Source of the DNA: Anaerovorax odorimutans
Lineage (GTDB): Bacteria; Bacillota; Clostridia; Peptostreptococcales; JAAYPU01
Length of the DNA: 64,000 bases
Direction: 5' to 3'
Assembly: GCA_016841185.1 (NCBI GenBank)
Contig: JAENZQ010000002.1
Coordinates: forward strand, 169,250 to 233,249
Part shown: piece by piece, positions 10,818 through 19,056 of the stretch
Position numbering within the stretch: the first letter of the stretch is position 1
Layout of the letters: every line of letters starts with the position of its first letter
Position numbers and translations under genes: made by a program
The notes under the pieces: generated by a model
The model's database searches: none
What the model was told of the DNA's origin: nothing
What the model saw: only the letters and a program-made list of their open reading frames with translations

Positions 10818-10930
10818 TTAGAGGGAATAGAGTATGGGTTAGATTATAGGGCAGAGGTTAAGGAAACAGAGTATAGAGTATGGAGTATGGAGTATGGGTT
10901 AAAGTCTGTAGTCCGTAGTCCGGTCCGTAT
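10818..10930. repeat. Purine-rich short-word repeat tract upstream of the giant gene
   Basis: The intergenic stretch is built from slightly varied words: GGGTTAGA, GAGTATG (four copies near 10870-10898) and GTAGTCC (two copies near 10906-10920). It has no open reading frame and no promoter I can defend. Related wording recurs at 63903-63968, after purD's start. It may be replication-slippage sequence. Confidence 0.55.
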
Positions 10931-10951
10931 AAATACTTTTTCATCTCTCAT

Positions 10952-11665
10952 CTATTGAATGCCTATTAGCTCCAGCAATTCCTTACCGTATTTTCTGCTT
11001 ACGGGCACTTTATAGGGAACTTCTTCAAATTTTATAACATAAGTCCTATTAAACAAAGGCTCTATTTTACTGATTTTTTGAAAATTCACCAGAAAACTTT
11101 TATGGCACCTGATAAAATCTTTATTCAACTTTTCTTCCAAAGACAGAAGAGTTTCTCTGGTTTCATATTTGCTATTTCTTGTATATATCACTGTTTTGCG
11201 GCCGCATGCCTCCATGAGATAGATGTCTTCAATTTCCAATAAAATGATGGCATCTTTTTCATGAACTGATATTTTAGAAGTATTACTGTTTTTAGTTTTT
11301 CTTTGACTGATCCTGATCCTTGCTTTATCGATGGCTTTATAAAGCCTTTCTTTGGAATACGGCTTCACCAGATAATCGATAGCATCCAGATCAAATGCTT
11401 TTACCGCATAGCTTTCGTATGAAGTCGTAAATATAATAGCAGGCGGTTTCTCTATATTCTTGATATGCTCAGCCACTTTGATTCCTGAAAGACGGGGCAT
11501 ATTGATATCCAGAAAAACCATATCCGGTTTTTTTTCATTTACAAGCAGCATTCCTTGCTCAGCATCACATGAATCGGATATTTCCTTTATTTCAGGATGC
11601 TCAAGAAGCATTTCTCCAAGCAATTCGATCTGCATATGATCATCATCAATTATGACTGCTTTCAT
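10952..11665 (-). CDS. LytTR-family response regulator
   Basis: This 237-residue regulator has a CheY-like receiver (residues 1-120: acidic pocket D7-D9, phospho-acceptor Asp53 in VFLDINMP, conserved Thr in FTTSYE, Lys in YLVKPYS). A LytTR DNA-binding domain follows (about 133-235; YLMEACGRKTVIYT, then FIRCHKSFLVN). The family controls extracellular polysaccharide, toxin and peptide genes by binding direct repeats. It lies 28 bp downstream of a histidine kinase gene in the same direction, so the two form one operon and a cognate pair. The adjacent giant surface protein is a plausible target, by position only. Confidence 0.9.
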   Translation of the reverse strand: MKAVIIDDDHMQIELLGEMLLEHPEIKEISDSCDAEQGMLLVNEKKPDMVFLDINMPRLSGIKVAEHIKNIEKPPAIIFTTSYESYAVKAFDLDAIDYLVKPYSKERLYKAIDKARIRISQRKTKNSNTSKISVHEKDAIILLEIEDIYLMEACGRKTVIYTRNSKYETRETLLSLEEKLNKDFIRCHKSFLVNFQKISKIEPLFNRTYVIKFEEVPYKVPVSRKYGKELLELIGIQ

Positions 11666-11693
11666 ATCATTTCCCCTTTCATTTCGACAGGTA

Positions 11694-13535
11694 TTATTCT
11701 ATGGGAAGTGAGAAATAGAATATACTTCCTTTCCCTTTTTCACTTGTACAACCGATATTTCCCCCATGCTTTTCAACGATACCCTTTGCAATAGATAATC
11801 CAAGCCCTGTCCCCTGTTTTTTATTTGTAGTGAAACTGCTGAAAATCCCAGCCTGCTCCTCTGCAGTCATTCCGCATCCGGTATCCTCTATTTCAAAATA
11901 TACGGTTTCATTATCCTTTTTTGATCTGAATACAATCTCTCCATGTTCAGAGGCATCCAGGGCATTGGAAGCCAGATTCATTATGACTCTTGACAGCATT
12001 TCTCTGTCAGCATATACATACAAATTATCGGATTTAATATCCATCCGTATCGACACCTGTTTTTTAACGGCTTCATTTTCTATAACGCCTTTTACTTCTT
12101 CCAGTATTTCTCTGATATTGACCCTGGATTTAATAAGCAATATCTCCCCAAACCGAAGCTTAGACAATTCTATAATATTATTGATCAGATTCTTTAATCG
12201 GGCCCCTTCATTTTCAATGATTGCAATCCTGTGTTCGATTTCTCTGTAAGGTTTCTTTTTCTCATGATGGATCGCATGTGCATTTATACTTTCTCTTATA
12301 TGTCTTAAATGGCCCATGATAAGCATCATTGGTGATTTTAGATCATGGGAAACGGTCATGAGAAAATCTGATTTCATAAGTTCGATTTCCCGGACCTTTT
12401 TATGATATTTCCTCAATATAATAATTAATGCTGCGGCAAATGCTAAAATCGCAAAATTTCCCAGAAAATAAAGCAATATTTTGTCCTGGCGTCCATAGCT
12501 TAATATGGAGTTTCGGGCAACGGTAATCAACATCCAATTGGTATTTTTAAATTTTGAAGAAAAAAAGTATAACCCTCTTAATTCTTTTTCCTTTGAATTT
12601 ATGATCTGGCCGTACTCATCCAAAGAAATCCCGTAGGCATCATGAAATACTATTTCTGAGTCTATCAATTCACTATTGAAATTTCCGTTGTCATATATCA
12701 CTTTCCCACTGTTATCGACTATATACATCTCCAAATCAGGAGGTTGAGAAATAAAATCCTTTATATCCTCCACACTCATATTACAAGTGATGATCCCTGT
12801 AATCTTCCCTCCCTTTTGTACAGGAAGACTTTTGGAGAACATCAATACCTGTTGAGTCATATCATAGAAAGCATCTGTTTCCCATCCGTGTTGTAAAATG
12901 GTCGGATCCTTTTCCGACAAAATCTCCTTTATAGATTCAGCTACCAGTTCCTTAATTTGAAATTTCTGCCCTTCAGGTATACACTCATTTAAAGATGCAT
13001 ATGGATAAATCAGTAAATAACCTTCTCTTGAATAATAGACGCTCCAGATATCAAAAACCGTATATTTTTGAAGTAAGTTCTGTATATCGAATAAATGATA
13101 CAGATTATTGATTTCTTTTTTTTGATCTGCTGTATATTTATGGATATCACCTTCAACAAGAATATTTCCTGAAAAGTTGATTTTTTTGTCATTAAGAAAG
13201 GATGTATGATAGGCTTTGTTATACTCCAATTGATCAGCTATAGCAACAGATTGATCTGCTTCTTCAGATGACAAAAGGCCTTCCAGCGCTCCCCGCTGGA
13301 TGTATACGTTATTGAGCATACTTTCCATGCCCCTGTCAATATTGTAAGTCTGGCTCCTTGTATAAGTTCTTATTTCATTGACTGCAGCTTCCTTATACTG
13401 TTGGATCCTGTTGCAAACCAGCATATTAAACAAAAGCAGGATGAGTAAACACATACCTGCAATTACAATATAATATATCTTATAGACATTCGCACGGTTA
13501 TCTGATTGTCTGATCCGCATTTCTTTTTCCGCCAT
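11694..13535 (-). CDS. Membrane sensor histidine kinase, partner of the LytTR regulator
   Basis: The 613-residue kinase has a transmembrane helix (about 21-42), a roughly 290-residue extracellular sensor resembling the Cache class, a second helix (about 344-364), a HisKA domain with the phospho-acceptor in TVSHDLKSP (about 390) and a HATPase_c domain (N box NLASNALDA, G1 DTGCGM, G2 GTGLGLSIAKG). LytTR regulators usually pair with HPK10 or LytS kinases, so this HisKA-type partner is slightly unusual. The start is uncertain: ATG 13535 lacks a clear ribosome site, and an internal ATG five codons later has only a weak GGCGG before it. The signal is unknown. Confidence 0.88.
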   Translation of the reverse strand: MAEKEMRIRQSDNRANVYKIYYIVIAGMCLLILLLFNMLVCNRIQQYKEAAVNEIRTYTRSQTYNIDRGMESMLNNVYIQRGALEGLLSSEEADQSVAIADQLEYNKAYHTSFLNDKKINFSGNILVEGDIHKYTADQKKEINNLYHLFDIQNLLQKYTVFDIWSVYYSREGYLLIYPYASLNECIPEGQKFQIKELVAESIKEILSEKDPTILQHGWETDAFYDMTQQVLMFSKSLPVQKGGKITGIITCNMSVEDIKDFISQPPDLEMYIVDNSGKVIYDNGNFNSELIDSEIVFHDAYGISLDEYGQIINSKEKELRGLYFFSSKFKNTNWMLITVARNSILSYGRQDKILLYFLGNFAILAFAAALIIILRKYHKKVREIELMKSDFLMTVSHDLKSPMMLIMGHLRHIRESINAHAIHHEKKKPYREIEHRIAIIENEGARLKNLINNIIELSKLRFGEILLIKSRVNIREILEEVKGVIENEAVKKQVSIRMDIKSDNLYVYADREMLSRVIMNLASNALDASEHGEIVFRSKKDNETVYFEIEDTGCGMTAEEQAGIFSSFTTNKKQGTGLGLSIAKGIVEKHGGNIGCTSEKGKGSIFYFSLPIE

Positions 13536-13641
13536 TCGAGTATAATCTACATAATTCTACATATCATATTATACTTGAAAAAGCTTTGCTCTGGCAACTG
13601 TTAAGGCCCTAAATTACAGCAAAAAAAAGAAATAGGAAAAA

Positions 13642-13669
13642 GCACCTCTGAAATAAATTTCAGAGGTGC
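13642..13669 (-). terminator. Rho-independent terminator of the permease operon
   Basis: A 13-bp perfect stem (13642-13654 with 13657-13669, arm GCACCTCTGAAAT) lies 35 bp beyond the stop of the small Cys-motif gene. Reading leftward, it is followed by TTTTTCC and a second T run. It ends the two-gene permease operon. Confidence 0.85.
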
Positions 13670-13703
13670 AAAACTTAGAACTAAGTCTAAAACATTAAGG
13701 GCT

Positions 13704-14033
13704 TTATTCTATGATGGTCTTTATCCCTTCCACATTCAGCTTTTTGCTGAAAAATACCTTTTCAATAAAAACGGTTACGGTATCTGCGTTACCAATTTGA
13801 CTTGATGCCTTATTATCAATAAGAACTTTGACCCCATCCGCTTCATATTCAGCATATTTTTTACTCATATTGTCCTTTTCCTTGCTTACCCGTATATATG
13901 GCGTATAATACTTTTTCGTGATTCCACAGGAACATCCGCCGCTGGTTTCATCTTTTATCATATCTATAACGATACATTCAGCATCATGTTTTTTTAAATA
14001 TTCCTTCACGCCTTTTTCTATGATCAGTTTCAA
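13704..14033 (-). CDS. Small HesB-like CC/Se-motif family protein (cysteine form)
   Basis: The 109-residue protein has a short Cys motif, GGCSCG (Cys34 and Cys36), inside a beta-rich fold that recalls the HesB/IscA-like group. Anaerobe proteins of this type are catalogued as a CC/Se-motif family in which some members carry selenocysteine at the motif. Here both positions are encoded as Cys. Start TTG at 14033 is preceded by AGGAGG. It follows the NCS2-like permease by 27 bp and shares its sigma-54 promoter and terminator, suggesting a role with the imported compound or in redox/sulfur handling. Biochemical function is unknown; the family call is from memory of motif and size. Confidence 0.6.
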   Translation of the reverse strand: MKLIIEKGVKEYLKKHDAECIVIDMIKDETSGGCSCGITKKYYTPYIRVSKEKDNMSKKYAEYEADGVKVLIDNKASSQIGNADTVTVFIEKVFFSKKLNVEGIKTIIE

Positions 14034-14060
14034 AATATGCCTCCTGTCAAAATAAAATGA

Positions 14061-15443
14061 TTAAGCGGTTTTTTGCTCAGCTGTCTTATTTTCTTCAAAG
14101 ATTAATGTATCGTATTCAGGTTTATGGAAAATGTTAATCAGTATACATAATACGATACCGGTTGCCAATCCCCATGCTGCTCCACGAGTTGCAAGCACGG
14201 CACCCATAACACCTGCAATTCCTAAATCATTGAAGGTTCTTGCTTTCATTACGCCGACACGTACGGATACATAACCCTGAATCAGCATAGTGGAAGCTAA
14301 AGCAATACCTAATATAGGTTTAACAAGTGTTACGATAGGAAGAATCAGATATCCTGTGAATGTACCAAATCTAAAGGAAGCTGCTCCTCCAAAGATGGAA
14401 TCCATTGCTTTTCTTCCTTGTTTATAACGTTCACAGACAACAACCTGCATAGCTGCCCACAAAGGTCCGCACATGGTGATATCAGGCCCGAAGAAAGACA
14501 TGATCGTATTTCTGAGACCGAAAACTAAATGTGACCGGTTGGAGTTATAGTCGATATGCTCATCGCCTCTGAATTTTTCAGCATCTTCAATCAATGCTCG
14601 TGATTGAATCATATCGCCGAATAAAACGATATAGGCGGAGAAAACCATTGGTAATCCGCTGATGAACATCCCAAGTGAAGGAAATGGAATGGCGCCAAAT
14701 ATCGTCCATTCACTCCACAGAGCACCAAAAGCCGGTTTTGTAATTCCCCATTCAATTTCGGGCCATGGTACTTCGCCCACCAAAGGTGCAATAATAACGG
14801 CTAATACAATAACAGGTAAGATGCCTAAACTTGATAAAACTTTTAATAACTTGTTTTTATCCCTGATGCTTTTAAAATGAGTAGAGAACAATAAATAAAA
14901 TCCTACACCAATACAAACCGTTATTGAAATAGGAAAGCTGTCAAATCTTGCACCTGCATTGAATATGACCATTACCGCAGCAAATCCTGAACCCAGAATA
15001 ATTCCTGACTGCATTGCGTTGGGAACGGCAGAAACAATTTTTTTACCTAAACCGGTAATACCTAAAATAATTGCTAAAAGACCTAAAGATAATTCAAATG
15101 CAATAAGTGCCTGCATTCTTTCCACACCCATTTCAAATTGACTGACATAAATCATCAGCAATGGAATCGCAGGTGTAACCCACCCGGGAACCACCGGATC
15201 CCCCAGAAAAGTATGCAAACAGTACAATGCTCCATTTAATACGACGATGGCGATTGCAACTTCAAAAGGCATTCCCAGATATTCCTGCAACATAGGAATG
15301 GCACCCAGACATACTGCGCACATCAGGAAACCTTGGATATAATCCGCAAATTCAAAACGATAATGAATAAAAGGAAAACGGATTTTAAAAGGTCCTGCCG
15401 GAATGTAAGGTTGTTCTTTACCATACTCTCTTTTCATTGCCAT
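14061..15443 (-). CDS. NCS2/SLC23-like membrane permease
   Basis: The 460-residue protein has about twelve to fourteen hydrophobic segments. Its layout is that of the UraA/SulP fold (nucleobase or anion permeases): an early GFLMCAVCLGAIP helix, a long conserved GDPVVPGWVTPAIPL segment, and a central FGPDITMCGPL region where substrate-binding residues sit in relatives. Closest likely class is solute carrier family 23-like; the substrate cannot be read (purine, uracil, sulfate-like anion or another acid). Start ATG 15443 follows AGGGAGG. A sigma-54 promoter lies 44-58 bp upstream, opposite a symporter/kinase/NtrC operon, so expression probably depends on that activator. Confidence 0.75.
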   Translation of the reverse strand: MAMKREYGKEQPYIPAGPFKIRFPFIHYRFEFADYIQGFLMCAVCLGAIPMLQEYLGMPFEVAIAIVVLNGALYCLHTFLGDPVVPGWVTPAIPLLMIYVSQFEMGVERMQALIAFELSLGLLAIILGITGLGKKIVSAVPNAMQSGIILGSGFAAVMVIFNAGARFDSFPISITVCIGVGFYLLFSTHFKSIRDKNKLLKVLSSLGILPVIVLAVIIAPLVGEVPWPEIEWGITKPAFGALWSEWTIFGAIPFPSLGMFISGLPMVFSAYIVLFGDMIQSRALIEDAEKFRGDEHIDYNSNRSHLVFGLRNTIMSFFGPDITMCGPLWAAMQVVVCERYKQGRKAMDSIFGGAASFRFGTFTGYLILPIVTLVKPILGIALASTMLIQGYVSVRVGVMKARTFNDLGIAGVMGAVLATRGAAWGLATGIVLCILINIFHKPEYDTLIFEENKTAEQKTA

Positions 15444-15486
15444 AAAAAAACCTCCCTTAAAATAATAATTTCGAGTTTTATATTGA

Positions 15487-15501
15487 GCAAGAAGGATGCC
15501 A
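15487..15501 (-). promoter_or_regulatory. Sigma-54 (-24/-12) promoter of the permease operon
   Basis: On the minus strand the site reads TGGCATCCTTCTTGC followed by T. The invariant GG (-24) and GC (-12) are separated by exactly ten bases, as the RpoN consensus TGGCAYR-N4-TTGCW requires. Transcription would start near 15475, giving a leader of about 32 bases. An NtrC-type activator is encoded in the divergent operon. Confidence 0.85.
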
Positions 15502-15714
15502 GCTTATGAAACCCTTGAATTTTTGCGATTTGTTTGTAATTCACTCTCTTATTCCATTCCCATCGAGCGATTACGAACATAAAAAAGAGCGTTCCTGATA
15601 CAGATGTTCGGAAATGCTCATGGTTAATTTTGAAAAATATGAATGATAATAATAGGGGAAAAACAAAAAAATGGTGTATAATATTTGTTAAAAGATATTT
15701 TAAGGAATGGTTAT

Positions 15715-15852
15715 ATGAAAGAGAATATTTTAATCATGGGTCTTCCTCTTAATACTCTGATCATTGTCGGGGGTTTATTCGTTTTGTCAATGTTTCTTCC
15801 TACCATTATCGCTCTTATACTGAAACACCTGGAGGATAAAAAAAATGAATAA
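15715..15852 (+). CDS. 45-residue symporter accessory membrane protein
   Basis: This tiny gene encodes a hydrophilic N-terminus, one transmembrane helix (about residues 13-38) and a charged tail ending LEDKKNE. Its TAA stop overlaps the symporter start by eight bases, so the two are translationally coupled. Small one-helix proteins encoded just before sodium:solute symporters are a known accessory class in bacteria. The start is ATG 15715 with AAGGA upstream, and TATAAT near 15677 gives a plausible -10 box. It probably sits in the membrane and helps fold or regulate the transporter. Confidence 0.8.
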   Translation: MKENILIMGLPLNTLIIVGGLFVLSMFLPTIIALILKHLEDKKNE

Positions 15853-17308
15853 AATTATCATGTATATGTTTTGCTTTACAGTCTATACTATTGTTTTTTT
15901 ATTTTGGGGCAAAAATGGTTTTAAGAAAACAAATAATGCAAGAGACTTCTGCGTAGCAGGAAACAGTCTCGGATTATTTACCGGTGTCTGTACCTTTACC
16001 GCCACCTGGTTCAGTGCGGTATCCATGCAGAGTGTTACAGGTTCCGTCTATGCTTACGGCTACTCTACGATTTTATACTCCGTAGTCGGGTGGCTTTTAG
16101 GCGCATCCTGCCTGGTTTTTGTAGCAAACAGAATCAAGCGCCATGACATCATAACAATTCCTGAATATTTTAAGATCCGATACAACAGTAAAGGCTTTCA
16201 GGCTTTTACCGGACTAATTATTGTCATCTGCTATATTCTCTATATTATTATCCAGATAAAAGGTTTCGGGATCGTTGTATCCACTCTTTTAGATATTGAT
16301 TATACCATCGCCATATTACTGATTTATCTTTTTGTCGTCTACACAAGTTTCGGCGGATTGTTTTCAGTATCTAAAACAGACTCTCTTAATTTTATCATCT
16401 TAGCAGCAGGTATTTTCTTTGCCGCGGTTTTTATTGTAAGTGATGTAGGCGGCATTACCCTAATGCACGAAAAAGCAGCTGCCATTATGTCCAAAGTCTC
16501 TCCCAAATACAGTATTACTCAGGGTGCTTTACTGGATCCTTCCGCCAATAATCTGTTCAGCCCTATGATGATCATCACCACAGGCCTTGCCTGGGGACTG
16601 GGTACTGCTTCTAACCCACAGTACATCATTCGGATCACTTCAACTAAGAATAGAAAAACCGGAATCCAGATGGTCTGTCTTTCGGCAATCGTTTTAGGGA
16701 TCCTGTATGTAGGGCTTATGTTCATCGGAATAGGTTCCCGAGTACTTGTTCCCGAGATCAGTCAAATAAGCTCGGTAGATGAAGCACTTCCATTTATCAT
16801 TAACAGCAAAATGGCTTTAAATCTCAGTGGCCTTGTTTTTATCAGCATCATTGCGGCAGCCATCTCAACTGCAAACTCAGAGCTCCTGATCCTGGCAAGC
16901 AGTTTTAGTTACGATATATATATCAATCTTTTCAACAAAGAGATATCAGATGAAAAGTTCTTGGGAATCAGCAGGGTAACGATCTTTATTGCAGGCACCA
17001 TATCTTTGCTGCTGTCTGTCAATCCTCCTGATATTCTTTTGATTTACGGCAGTTATATATGGAGCATATTTGCGGTCTCCTTTCTTTTTCCTCTCTATGG
17101 AGGGCTATATTGGAAAAAAGCCACAAAGAGAGGTGCTGTTATGTCGGCCATAGGCGGTATTCTGACCATATGTGTTTTCTATCTGTTAGATATCAGCGGT
17201 GTTTATAATATGATGCTACATCCTGTCTTTCCGGGCCTGATTGTATCCTTCATTATTTTTTATTCGGTGAGCAAGTTAACTTACAAGGAAACAGGTGATG
17301 TGTCATGA
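15845..17308 (+). CDS. Sodium:solute symporter (SSS family)
   Basis: The 487-residue protein has about thirteen transmembrane helices, the SSS number, with family marks such as RDFCVAGNSLGL in helix 1-2, FTATWFSAVSMQ, and the later FISIIAAAISTANSELLILAS sodium-site helix. Such symporters import amino acids, carboxylates or similar solutes with Na+. Substrate is not readable. GGAGG lies ten bases upstream of ATG 15845. It is the second gene of an operon (accessory protein, symporter, kinase, NtrC regulator), and its stop overlaps the kinase start by four bases (ATGA). Coupling of an SSS carrier to a two-component system suggests the regulator senses, or is modulated by, the transported solute. 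Confidence 0.88.
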   Translation: MNKIIMYMFCFTVYTIVFLFWGKNGFKKTNNARDFCVAGNSLGLFTGVCTFTATWFSAVSMQSVTGSVYAYGYSTILYSVVGWLLGASCLVFVANRIKRHDIITIPEYFKIRYNSKGFQAFTGLIIVICYILYIIIQIKGFGIVVSTLLDIDYTIAILLIYLFVVYTSFGGLFSVSKTDSLNFIILAAGIFFAAVFIVSDVGGITLMHEKAAAIMSKVSPKYSITQGALLDPSANNLFSPMMIITTGLAWGLGTASNPQYIIRITSTKNRKTGIQMVCLSAIVLGILYVGLMFIGIGSRVLVPEISQISSVDEALPFIINSKMALNLSGLVFISIIAAAISTANSELLILASSFSYDIYINLFNKEISDEKFLGISRVTIFIAGTISLLLSVNPPDILLIYGSYIWSIFAVSFLFPLYGGLYWKKATKRGAVMSAIGGILTICVFYLLDISGVYNMMLHPVFPGLIVSFIIFYSVSKLTYKETGDVS

Positions 17309-19056
17309 AGCTGGACATAGAGAATAAAATACTAATCCCTTTCATGGTTTTAGCCATTATACCCATTCTGATCATGGGTATAATATCCTACTGGAATGGT
17401 TATCAGCTTTTACTCAATGATAAAATTATGATTCTGGAAAATAATTTGAGTGAATCCATTGCATATATGGAGATACTGAATGAAAAAGTCGAGAATGGCA
17501 TAATGACTATCAACCAGGGAAAAGCAGAAGCCAGAAAATACTTCAGCGGCATCGATAAAGAAAACATGATCATTCTTGACGGTGAGAATACAATCTTTAA
17601 TAATACAAATTTTAATATTGATTCATTGAAAAATATGATATCTTCTGAACCGGGACAAGTTCATAATCAAAATCGCCTGTTGTTTATGCATGATACTTTT
17701 GATAATTGGAATTGGACCTTTATATTTGGGATTGATAAGACCATTTTTTCCAATGAACTCCTAAGAATACAAAAATATATTCTTTTAATAGCCGTTATTT
17801 CATTGGTTATTTCCATGCAAGCCATTATTTTTATTGCCCACAGCATTTCAAAACCTATCAAGAAATTTGCGGACATTTGCAAAAGGATCGAAATCAACAA
17901 CCTAAAAGAAAAAATCACTATCAACAGAAGCGATGAAATCGGTATTCTGGCAAACTCCTTCAACAATATGATCGATCAATTGAATACCAGTACGGAAAAA
18001 TTGATCGAAATGAAAAAATTCAATGAAAGTATATTAAAAAACATCTATATCGGTATCATGACAACTGATAAAAATGGTAAATTGATCTCTGTGAACGAAG
18101 CCGGTCAAAAGATATTTGATCATTACGGAAACCATAAAGATATATACGATCAACTGAATAAGCAGATTAATAAAACCATTAATGAAGAAAATAATATCAA
18201 TACTATGATTACTTTCAACACAGTTGAGAAAGGCCGAACCCTTTATTTTGACGTAAGTACTTCTCTATTGAAAATGGAAAACGGGCAAATTAACGGTGCC
18301 ATTTGCAGCTTCAATGATATTACAAGGAGAAAAACTCTGGAAAATAATCTGGTAAGAGTTGACCGTCTGGCATCCGTAGGTCAATTTGCAGCAGGGCTGG
18401 CACATGAAATCAGGAATCCGCTGACAGGTATAAAAACAAGTATCCAGGTGATAAAAAACAGAGTCTTGAATTTTACAGATCAGTCAAGCCTGGAATTGCT
18501 TGACGGTATTATTTATGAGATCGACAGAATCAATAATCTGGTTGCCGAGCTTTTGGATTTTTCAAAACCAAAAAAATCTCAAAGAGAAAAAGCAAATCTT
18601 GCAGATATTCTGCAGAAGTCGTTGGATTTAAATAAGGAAGGTATTATCAGAAAAAAAATTATAGTCCATCAGGATGTGGAATGCATCCATTTATTTGTTT
18701 TCGTTGACCGGGGTCAGGTGGAACAGATATTTTTGAATATTATCAATAATGCAATTGATTCCATGGATACTCATGGCCATTTGAATATTAAATTTGAAAA
18801 TTCCTTTTCAGACCGGATCCCATTTGTTATCATTACCTTTGAAGATACCGGGATCGGTATGGATGATAATACCATCAAAAGAATTTTCGATCCGTTCTAT
18901 ACAACAAAAACAAAAGGAACAGGACTCGGATTATCCGTCGTATCAAAACTGGTTGAAGAAAATGGCGGGAAAATGGAAATTGAAAGTGTTGTAAATGTGG
19001 GGACTAAATTTAAAGTCTTTTTGCCACTATATATGGAGGATGCAAATGAAGATTAA
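17305..19056 (+). CDS. PAS-containing sensor histidine kinase of the NtrB/AtoS type
   Basis: The 583-residue kinase has an N-terminal helix (about 9-28), a short outside loop of about 120 residues, a second helix (about 150-172), a HAMP linker (about 173-230), a PAS domain (about 240-345), HisKA with GLAHEIRNPLTGIK (His about 373) and HATPase_c (NIINNAIDS, DTGIGM, GTGLGLSVVSK). This order is typical of kinases that drive sigma-54 activators. It overlaps the symporter upstream by four bases and the response regulator downstream by eleven, so all are one unit. Its small periplasmic-side loop suggests it may read the transporter or a membrane or PAS-bound signal rather than a large external ligand. 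Confidence 0.9.
   Translation: MKLDIENKILIPFMVLAIIPILIMGIISYWNGYQLLLNDKIMILENNLSESIAYMEILNEKVENGIMTINQGKAEARKYFSGIDKENMIILDGENTIFNNTNFNIDSLKNMISSEPGQVHNQNRLLFMHDTFDNWNWTFIFGIDKTIFSNELLRIQKYILLIAVISLVISMQAIIFIAHSISKPIKKFADICKRIEINNLKEKITINRSDEIGILANSFNNMIDQLNTSTEKLIEMKKFNESILKNIYIGIMTTDKNGKLISVNEAGQKIFDHYGNHKDIYDQLNKQINKTINEENNINTMITFNTVEKGRTLYFDVSTSLLKMENGQINGAICSFNDITRRKTLENNLVRVDRLASVGQFAAGLAHEIRNPLTGIKTSIQVIKNRVLNFTDQSSLELLDGIIYEIDRINNLVAELLDFSKPKKSQREKANLADILQKSLDLNKEGIIRKKIIVHQDVECIHLFVFVDRGQVEQIFLNIINNAIDSMDTHGHLNIKFENSFSDRIPFVIITFEDTGIGMDDNTIKRIFDPFYTTKTKGTGLGLSVVSKLVEENGGKMEIESVVNVGTKFKVFLPLYMEDANED

Noticed and set aside
12300..13192. Short frames within the kinase gene
   Set aside because: They lie in other frames of an intact histidine kinase and have no start signals.
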